Origin: Isosphaera sp.
Lineage (GTDB): Bacteria > Planctomycetota > Planctomycetia > Gemmatales > Gemmataceae
DNA: 33,828 nucleotides
Direction: 5' to 3'
NCBI GenBank assembly: GCA_013822345.1
Contig: PNKH01000083.1
Coordinates: 1 to 33,828, forward strand
The position numbers were made by a program, and so were the translations under genes. This document shows, piece after piece, positions 21,667 to 27,978 of the stretch (its first letter is position 1; each line of letters starts with the position of its first letter). Below the pieces are notes generated by a model that saw only the letters and a program-made list of their open reading frames with translations, ran no database searches and was not told the DNA's origin.

Positions 21667-23151
21667 CTAGGGCAAGAGGGGGGCGAGCGTCTTCAGGGCG
21701 GCGGGCCAGTCGCGGTGCCCGCGGACCGCGTCGAACGCCGGGTCGAACCCGGGCTTCGGCGGCTTGCCGGGGTCGCGGTCGCGCTCCAGCGCGGCCAGGC
21801 CGAGGAGCACCTGGCCGACCGGGTCCCAGTCGGTCGGTTTCCCGTCCAGTTTCGGGAAGGCGTTCTTCGCGCGGGCGGTCACCTCGACCGCCGGGGCCTT
21901 CACGAGTGTCAGCCGCTCCTGCCTCAACTGGTCCGCCGCGGCCAGGGCCGGTTCGCCGACCACGCCCCGGCCAGGGAACTTGTTCCGGGTCCCCATGACC
22001 CGCACCAGGTCGCGGAGCTTATCGAGTTGCGGCGCCTGGGCGACCCCCGGGTTCGGCCCGAACTCGCCGGTCGCCGGCCACACCGGCTGCCACACCATCT
22101 GCCCGCGGACCCCGGGGCGGGCGGTCGGCCCCTCGCCGCGCAGGTGGTGGTGACAGGTGGCGCAGTTGAACTCGGCGAACTCCGGCCACGGGCTCCGCTC
22201 GTCCGTCACCGGTCGGGCGGCCCGGTCGGCGAGCAGCCGGCAGGCCGCCTCCGCGTGCGCCACCCGGCCGACCAGCCACCGCCGCGCTTCCGACCCCGGG
22301 CCGGCGTTGTCGTGCCCGCCGACCCGCGCCCGCTCGTACCAGTGCTTCGGCAGCCGCCGGTGGTACTCGCCGAAGTCGAAGTTCAGCGCCGGGTGCCCGG
22401 CCGCGATCATGTCGTGGTTCATGTCCCGGACCGGCACGCCCGGCGACGCCGGGGCGCCGACGTGACAGCCGACGCACGTCGTGGCCCGCTCGCCCACGTC
22501 GTACAGCGGCGTCATCCCGTACTTGGTGAACAGCTCGGCGTGTCCGTCGCGGCCCTTCCAGGCGGTGTGCGGGACGACCCAGTCCTTGGCCGCCCCGTGG
22601 CACGCCTCGCACCCGACCCCGTCCGCCCGCAGGCCGCGCATCCGCTGCCGCCGCGCTCGCTCGACGGCGTCGTCGGTGTCGCGGTCGACGTCCGGGTGCG
22701 CCAGGGCGGGGGTCGTGTGGCACGCCAGGCACCGCACGTCCTCGTACGCCTCCAACTTCTTCCCGTCGGCCCGCTTCTGCCCGAGGAGCTCGGTGATCTC
22801 CCAGGCGGTCGGCCGGTCGGGCCGGCGGCGGGGGGTGTCCTGGGTGGCCTCCAGCAGGGCGTACGCCCCGCGGTGCGGGTCGGCGGCCATCCAACAGGTG
22901 CCGGACGACTGCCACGTCGCCGGGCCCCACGTCCCGGCCAGGGCGTCGGTCCCCGGGCTGCCGTGGCACGCGGCCGCGAGGCACCCGGTGACCCCGACCA
23001 GGTCCGGGGTGCCGGCCGACGACCCGCCGGACTTGGGCGGCGGCCCGACCTCGACCGACAGCCGCGCCGGTGCCGCCGACAGCCAGACCGCGGTGCCGAT
23101 CCCGACGGCGGCCGCGCCCACGAGGAAGACGGTAGCGGCGGCTCGCGTCAT
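21667..23151 (-). CDS. Membrane-anchored or secreted pentaheme cytochrome c (first gene of operon)
   Basis: The 494-residue protein begins with an uncleaved-looking hydrophobic segment (ATVFLVGAAAVGIGTAVWLS). The first heme site is C57-LAAA-C62-H63 (CX4CH); four CxxCH sites follow (CLACH, CEACH, CVGCH, CATCH). VRDMNHDMIAAGHPALNFDF and LPKHWYERARVGG match the two downstream paralogues. TGCLAAACHG aligns with TASCGSSPCHG of the second gene, so the wide site is ancestral to this pair. The end, LLGLAALERDRDPG, is helical. ATG 23151 opens the leftward operon; the gap of 267 bases upstream is shared with the rightward redox operon, which implies coordinated control. Confidence 0.88.
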   Translation of the reverse strand: MTRAAATVFLVGAAAVGIGTAVWLSAAPARLSVEVGPPPKSGGSSAGTPDLVGVTGCLAAACHGSPGTDALAGTWGPATWQSSGTCWMAADPHRGAYALLEATQDTPRRRPDRPTAWEITELLGQKRADGKKLEAYEDVRCLACHTTPALAHPDVDRDTDDAVERARRQRMRGLRADGVGCEACHGAAKDWVVPHTAWKGRDGHAELFTKYGMTPLYDVGERATTCVGCHVGAPASPGVPVRDMNHDMIAAGHPALNFDFGEYHRRLPKHWYERARVGGHDNAGPGSEARRWLVGRVAHAEAACRLLADRAARPVTDERSPWPEFAEFNCATCHHHLRGEGPTARPGVRGQMVWQPVWPATGEFGPNPGVAQAPQLDKLRDLVRVMGTRNKFPGRGVVGEPALAAADQLRQERLTLVKAPAVEVTARAKNAFPKLDGKPTDWDPVGQVLLGLAALERDRDPGKPPKPGFDPAFDAVRGHRDWPAALKTLAPLLP

Positions 23152-23418
23152 TGTCAGGGGGGAAATGAGGGCTCGCGGTCGTGCCGCGGTTGTGGACGGG
23201 CGGTGCCGGCGGAACTACTGATAGAACCCGCACGGACCCGATTGCCACGCCCATCCTGCGGGCGCCGGTCGGCGGCGTCAAGCCCCGGCCGGCGGGGGCG
23301 TCCCGATTTCACCCCGACCGATCCGTGCCGGCCGGTCGTACTGATTGTTACTTCGTTGACCGCCGGCCGGAGGCGGGTTACGATTCGCCTTTGAAATCTC
23401 TCACCCCGGGATCCTTCC
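23152..23418. other. Divergent control region of the redox locus
   Basis: This is the largest gap in the window without a gene, and it separates the leftward pentaheme operon from the rightward cytochrome b/decaheme/NuoEF operon. Rightward it holds a good sigma-70-type promoter (23356-23384). Leftward I can only see a weak TATCAG hexamer near 23220 and no defensible -35. Imperfect inverted ccggccgg-type blocks flank the rightward -35 (about 23327-23337 and 23358-23372) and could be an operator, but such strings are easily produced in GC-rich DNA. Confidence 0.5.
23356..23384 (+). promoter_or_regulatory. Sigma-70-type promoter of the rightward redox operon
   Basis: TTGACC (23356-23361, 5 of 6 consensus) and TACGAT (23379-23384, 4 of 6) are spaced by exactly 17 bases. 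Transcription would start near 23391, giving a leader of about 28 bases before GTG 23419. Confidence 0.6.
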
Positions 23419-24306
23419 GTGCTGCTCGGAAAGTCGAGATCGGTGCGGGCGCGCGTGTTCCTCGTGTTCCTGCTGACGGCCGCGTTCACGGCCGTCGGGG
23501 TCGGGATCGGGTGGGGCGGCTCCCGGGCCGGGCTGTGGGCGTGGCCGCCGCAGCCGAGCAGCCGGTTCGGGGTCCTCCTCGGGGTGCTGGCCGGGGCGAT
23601 CGTCGTGTTCGAGATGCTGTACCCGGTGCAGAAGAAGTGGTTCCGGTGGCGGACGTGGTTCGGCGGCGCCCAGACCTGGCTGCGGTGGCACGTCTGGCTC
23701 GGGCTGGCCTGCCTCCCGGTCGTCCTTCTGCACGCCGGGTTCGTCGGGTTCGGCGGCCCGCTCACCACCTGGACCCTGGCCCTGTTCCTGGTGGTCACGG
23801 CCAGCGGGGTGTGGGGCTTGGTGATGCAGCAGTGGGTGCCGCAGAAGCTGCTGTCCGAGGTGGTGGACGAGACGGTGGCGTCCGAGATCGACCGGGTCGG
23901 GGACTACCACGCCGACGAGGCGGACCGGGTGGTCGAGGGGCTGATCACCGTCCCGCCCGGGGCCCGCCGGGCCGCCCCGGCCGTCACCGGGCGGCCGGCC
24001 GACGAGCTGCGGACGTTCCGGGCCGACCTGCTCCTCTACCTCCGGACCGGCCGCCGGTCCCGGTCCCCGCTGGCGTCGGCGACCGAGGCCGAGGCCCGGT
24101 TCGCCCGGCTCCGGGACGCGGTCCCGGAGGAGGCGCTGCCCGGGGTGGACCGGCTCCGCCAGCTCGCCGACCTCCGCCGCCAGTGGGACAAGCAGGCGTT
24201 CTACCAGAGCCTGCTGCACAACTGGCTCCTGGTTCACCTGCCGCTGTCGGTGGCGATGACCGGGCTGATGTTCGTCCACGCGGTCCGGGCCCTGAAGTAC
24301 TGGTGA
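23419..24306 (+). CDS. Diheme cytochrome b-like integral membrane protein
   Basis: The 295-residue protein has about five membrane helices: RVFLVFLLTAAFTAVGVGIG, FGVLLGVLAGAIVVFEMLYP, VWLGLACLPVVLLHAGFVGF, TWTLALFLVVTASGVWGLVM and LSVAMTGLMFVHAVRALKYW. Helix 3 carries H91 and H105, and helix 5 carries H273 and H287, each pair spaced H-x13-H, the classic arrangement for two stacked b hemes in a four-helix bundle. H267 is an extra nearby His. Between helices 4 and 5 is a soluble region of about 120 residues rich in Asp/Glu/Arg. I infer that it passes electrons across the membrane between the cytoplasmic Fe-S proteins and the decaheme cytochrome. GTG 23419 follows a promoter closely; the next gene starts 3 bases after the stop. 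No standard named family is claimed. Confidence 0.82.
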   Translation: MLLGKSRSVRARVFLVFLLTAAFTAVGVGIGWGGSRAGLWAWPPQPSSRFGVLLGVLAGAIVVFEMLYPVQKKWFRWRTWFGGAQTWLRWHVWLGLACLPVVLLHAGFVGFGGPLTTWTLALFLVVTASGVWGLVMQQWVPQKLLSEVVDETVASEIDRVGDYHADEADRVVEGLITVPPGARRAAPAVTGRPADELRTFRADLLLYLRTGRRSRSPLASATEAEARFARLRDAVPEEALPGVDRLRQLADLRRQWDKQAFYQSLLHNWLLVHLPLSVAMTGLMFVHAVRALKYW

Positions 24307-24309
24307 CCC

Positions 24310-25974
24310 ATGCGCGCCACCGACCCGACCCCGCGGCCGACCGGTAAGGACCTGGCCAACCGGTACAAGTACACCGACAACCGGGAGTACGTCCGCCGGC
24401 CCGGCGGGCCGACCGCCCTGCGGACCGGCCTGGCGGTCGTCGCCGGGCTGGCGGTGGTGTCGTGGGCGGCGGCCGAGGTGGTCTTCCCCACCCGGATGGC
24501 CTACCAGCACACCCACGGCACCCTCGCCAACCCGCACGCCCCGTGGGACGCCGACTGCGCCCAGTGCCACAACCCGCACTCCGTCTCCAAGGACGGGGTG
24601 CTGTCCGTCCTGAATGTCCGGGACCGGTGGCACGACCTGACCTGCGAGAAGTGCCACAAGGGCCCGGCCCACCACGCCGCCGTCACCCCGGACGGGGAGG
24701 CGTTCCACAAGCGGTGCTCGAACTGCCACCACGACCACAACGGCCGCGACCACTCGCTCGTCCGGATCGCCGACAGCCACTGCACCGTCTGCCACGCCGA
24801 CCTCGCCAGGAACCACGCCGGCACCCCCAAGGAAGGTCTGTCCCTGCGGGTCACCGCCTTCGCCCCGAAGGACGCCCACCCGGAGTTCCGGGCGGTGCGG
24901 GAGCGGATGGGGCCGACCCAGCACCGGCCGCTGAAGTTCAGCCACCCGCTCCACATGTCGCCCGGCCAGGCCCGCGGCCCGGACGACAAGGCGAGGGTGA
25001 CCGTGGCCCGGCTCAAGGAGCTGGCCGGGCGGGGCGAGAAGGGGGAGGCGGCCGCCCGCCGGTACGCCCCCGGCCAGGACGACCCCGACCTCGTCCAGCT
25101 CGACTGCAAGTCGTGCCACCAGCTCGACGGCGGGGACGGGGACGCCGGGGTCGACCGGCTGAAGAAGGCCCTCGCCGACGCCGGGGAGTCGGCCCGCGGC
25201 GCCCTCCCGCCGCGCGGCGACGGGGCCCACTTCCTGCCGGTCAACTTCGAGGCCCACTGCCGGGCCTGCCACCCGCTCCGGGCCCCGGCCGGGGTCGCCG
25301 ACGGGAAGGTGGTCCCGGGGTTCGACGTGCCGCACCGGCGGAAGGTCTCCGACCTGAGGAACGACCTGAAGGCCGGGTACCTGCGGGGGATGCTGACCGC
25401 CGACCTCCCGTCCCTCACCGCCCCCCCCGGTCCGGGGGACGACCGGCCGAAACTCACCGCCGGCAGCCTCCGGCTCGAGGTCGACCGGATGGCGGCGGTC
25501 GCCGACCACTTCCTCCTCGGGAAGGAGACGTCGGCGGCGTGCGGGTGCGTCGAGTGCCACCAGACAAGGACGGACGGGGAGGTGGTTCCGGTCCCGGACA
25601 AGACGGTGTGGTTCCCCGGGGCGTACTTCAACCACGCCGCCCACCGGTCGCTCGGCTCCACCCCGGCCGCCTGCGCGACCTGCCACCCGGGCACCGAGGG
25701 GCACCCCGTCCCGGTGCGGACCCTCGACCGGGACGCGCTGATCCGCGGCGCCGACACCTGCCGGCAGTGCCACTCCCCGGCCGGGACCGAGGTCACCCTC
25801 CGGGACGGGGACGCCGTCACCCGGCTGTCCGGCGGCGGGATCCGGCACGGGTGCACCGACTGCCACCGGTACCACAACGGGGACCACGCCCTGCAGGGCC
25901 GCGGGGCGTGGGTCAACTTCCCCGAGCCGCTCGGCCTGGACAAGTTCCTCCCCGGGTACAAGAGGAAGGACTGA
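24310..25974 (+). CDS. Membrane-anchored decaheme cytochrome c
   Basis: The 554-residue protein has a short cytoplasmic tail, one transmembrane anchor (ALRTGLAVVAGLAVVSWAAA) and a large periplasmic domain with ten CxxCH sites in order: CAQCH, CEKCH, CSNCH, CTVCH, CKSCH, CRACH, CVECH, CATCH, CRQCH and CTDCH (first Cys at residue 83, last near 515). Many extra His residues (FSHPLHMS, FNHAAHRS, HHDHNGRDH) can serve as distal ligands, as in cytochrome c3/c7-like and NrfH/CymA-linked proteins. It starts 3 bases after the cytochrome b stop and ends 4 bases before NuoEF, so it is firmly in the operon. I infer that it connects the cytochrome b to the soluble pentaheme proteins. The natural donor or acceptor is unknown. 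Confidence 0.9.
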   Translation: MRATDPTPRPTGKDLANRYKYTDNREYVRRPGGPTALRTGLAVVAGLAVVSWAAAEVVFPTRMAYQHTHGTLANPHAPWDADCAQCHNPHSVSKDGVLSVLNVRDRWHDLTCEKCHKGPAHHAAVTPDGEAFHKRCSNCHHDHNGRDHSLVRIADSHCTVCHADLARNHAGTPKEGLSLRVTAFAPKDAHPEFRAVRERMGPTQHRPLKFSHPLHMSPGQARGPDDKARVTVARLKELAGRGEKGEAAARRYAPGQDDPDLVQLDCKSCHQLDGGDGDAGVDRLKKALADAGESARGALPPRGDGAHFLPVNFEAHCRACHPLRAPAGVADGKVVPGFDVPHRRKVSDLRNDLKAGYLRGMLTADLPSLTAPPGPGDDRPKLTAGSLRLEVDRMAAVADHFLLGKETSAACGCVECHQTRTDGEVVPVPDKTVWFPGAYFNHAAHRSLGSTPAACATCHPGTEGHPVPVRTLDRDALIRGADTCRQCHSPAGTEVTLRDGDAVTRLSGGGIRHGCTDCHRYHNGDHALQGRGAWVNFPEPLGLDKFLPGYKRKD

Positions 25975-25978
25975 CCCG

Positions 25979-27946
25979 ATGCTCGTCGAGCGGCTGCGCC
26001 AGATCCAGAACGAGCACGGGTACCTCCCGGACGCCGAGCTGCGGAAGCTCGCCCGGGACGCGGACGTGCCGCTCCACCGGGTGGAGGAGGTGAGCAGCTT
26101 CTTCCCCCTGTTCCGGCTGGAGCGGCACGACCGCCCGGACGTGGTCCTGCGCGTCTGCCGGGACATGAGCTGCCACCTCCGCGGGGCGGCCGCCCTGCTC
26201 GACCCGCAGACCGGGCTGGCGGCCGACGCCCGGAAGGTGGCCGCCGCGACCGGAAAGAAGGTGGCGGTGGAGGGGGTGTCGTGCCTCGGCCGGTGCGACC
26301 GGGCCCCGGCCGCCTGGGCCGAGCGGCACCCGGCCGGCGAGGATCACGGGTGGGTGTACTGCGGCCGGTCCCGGGCCGACCTGGTCGAGGTGGTCCGGCG
26401 GCTGGCGGCCGGGGAGGCCCCGCCCGCGCCCGACCGGGACGACGAGTACCTGCCGAACACCAACCCCGGGCCGGCGGCGTGGCAGATCGACGTGTACGGC
26501 CGGGACCGGGACCGGGACTACGCGGCCGTCCAGTGGGCGGTCGACGACGACGGCGGGGGGCTGGCCCGGACCCCGAAGCCGCCGCCGGCTGACCTGCCGG
26601 CCGCCGAGCTGGAGGGGTACGTCGAGCGGGTCCACCCGGCGCTGTACCGGCTGAAGCCGGCCGGGCTGTCCGGGATGGGCGGGGCCGGGGCGCTGGCGTA
26701 CCAGAAGTGGCTGGACGTGTGGCGGGCCGGCGGGTCCGAGAAGTACGTGGTGGCGAACGGGGACGAGAGCGAGCCGGGGACGTTCAAGGACCGGGAGCTG
26801 ATGCTCCGCACCCCGCACCTGGTGGTCGAGGGGGTGATCCTGGCGGGCCTCGCGACCGGGGCCACCCGCGGGTACATCTACGTCCGCCACGAGTACCACG
26901 AGCAGATCCACGCCCTGCGGGAGGAGATCGCCCGGGCCGAGGCCCTCGGGGCGTGCGGGGCGGACGTGTTCGACTCCGGCCGGGCGTTCCCGGTGGAGGT
27001 GTTCGAGAGCCCCGGCGGGTACATCTGCGGGGAGCAGTCGGCCCTGCTGGAGGCGATGGAGGGGAAGCGGGCCCAGCCGCGGACCCGCCCGCCGGAGCTG
27101 TCCACCAACGGGCTGTGGGACAAGCCGACGGTGGTGAACAACGTCGAGACCCTGGCCTGGGCCCCGTTCATCATGCTCCGGAAGCCGGAGGAGTACGCCG
27201 CCGCCGGGCACCCGATCCCGGGGGCGGCCAAGGGGTTCGTCGGCCGCCGGCTGCTGTCGGTCAGCGGGGATGTCCGCCGCCCGGGGGTGTACGAGGTCCC
27301 GGTCGGGATGCCGCTGCGGGAGTTGGTCGAGGGGGAGGGGTACTGCGGCGGGGTGGTCGGCGGGCGGCTGAAGGCGGTGGCCACGTCCGGCCCGTCCGGC
27401 GGGTTCCTCCCGGCGACGGTGCGGGTGCCGCGGGAGTTCTTCGAGGGGGACCGGCGGGCGAAGGCGGCGGCCGGCCCGATCGGGTGGTTCTTCGAGCGGT
27501 TCCTGCCGCCCGGGGCGGACCGGTTCGATGTCCTCGACCTGCCGCTGGACCTGGGGTTCTTCCGCACCCTGCACGGGGCGGTGGAGCTGCGGGTCGAGCC
27601 GATGCTCGGGGCCGGGCTGGTGGTGTACAACGACAAGGCGGACATGCTCAGCCAGGCGGCGAACGCGTCCGAGTTCTTCCGCAACGAGTCGTGCGGGAAG
27701 TGCGTCCCGTGCCGGCTCGGGTCGCAGAAGCTGGTCCAGATCGGGACCGACCTGGTCGCCCGCCGGGCGGCCGGGCAGCCGCTGGCCGGGGACGACGCCC
27801 GGGAGCTCGGGCGGGACGTGCGGGAGGTCATGAGGACCCTGCAGCAGACCTCGATCTGCGGGCTCGGGTACGTCGCCCCGAGCCCGCTGGCGTCCGCCCT
27901 GGCGTACTTCGCGACCGACGTGTCCGCCGCCCCGCGGCCCCAGTAA
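25979..27946 (+). CDS. NuoE-NuoF fusion, NAD(H)/FMN oxidoreductase subunit
   Basis: The 655-residue protein fuses two complex I-type modules. Residues 1-140 are NuoE-like (LRQIQNEHGYLPDAELRKLA) with the [2Fe-2S] ligands C60, C65, C102 and C106. Residues about 220-640 are NuoF-like: the Gly-rich GLSGMGGAGALAYQKW near residue 229, ANGDESEPGTFKDRELML for FMN/NADH, GGYICGEQSALLEAMEGKRA, and the [4Fe-4S] ligands C572, C575, C578 and C627. This is the NAD(H)-reacting unit also found in hydrogenases and formate dehydrogenases. No other nuo, hydrogenase or formate dehydrogenase genes are nearby, so it serves a different partner, most simply the Fe-S fusion that follows 32 bases later. AGGAAGGA lies upstream of ATG 25979, inside the end of the decaheme gene. 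Confidence 0.92.
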   Translation: MLVERLRQIQNEHGYLPDAELRKLARDADVPLHRVEEVSSFFPLFRLERHDRPDVVLRVCRDMSCHLRGAAALLDPQTGLAADARKVAAATGKKVAVEGVSCLGRCDRAPAAWAERHPAGEDHGWVYCGRSRADLVEVVRRLAAGEAPPAPDRDDEYLPNTNPGPAAWQIDVYGRDRDRDYAAVQWAVDDDGGGLARTPKPPPADLPAAELEGYVERVHPALYRLKPAGLSGMGGAGALAYQKWLDVWRAGGSEKYVVANGDESEPGTFKDRELMLRTPHLVVEGVILAGLATGATRGYIYVRHEYHEQIHALREEIARAEALGACGADVFDSGRAFPVEVFESPGGYICGEQSALLEAMEGKRAQPRTRPPELSTNGLWDKPTVVNNVETLAWAPFIMLRKPEEYAAAGHPIPGAAKGFVGRRLLSVSGDVRRPGVYEVPVGMPLRELVEGEGYCGGVVGGRLKAVATSGPSGGFLPATVRVPREFFEGDRRAKAAAGPIGWFFERFLPPGADRFDVLDLPLDLGFFRTLHGAVELRVEPMLGAGLVVYNDKADMLSQAANASEFFRNESCGKCVPCRLGSQKLVQIGTDLVARRAAGQPLAGDDARELGRDVREVMRTLQQTSICGLGYVAPSPLASALAYFATDVSAAPRPQ

Positions 27947-27978
27947 CCCACCCGGCCCCGCCCCGAGGAAGGCCCGCC

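Noticed and set aside
23401-26166. Minus-strand open frame of 921 codons opposite the cytochrome b and decaheme genes
   Set aside because: It has a Val/Pro/Gly/Arg-rich composition and no domain signature; the plus strand has ten CxxCH motifs and membrane helices.
26707-27978. Long open upstream extension of the Fe-S fusion gene, overlapping NuoEF
   Set aside because: The extension is an out-of-frame shadow of NuoEF (Gly/Arg-rich, no motifs). ATG 27979 has a ribosome site and starts the recognisable protein.
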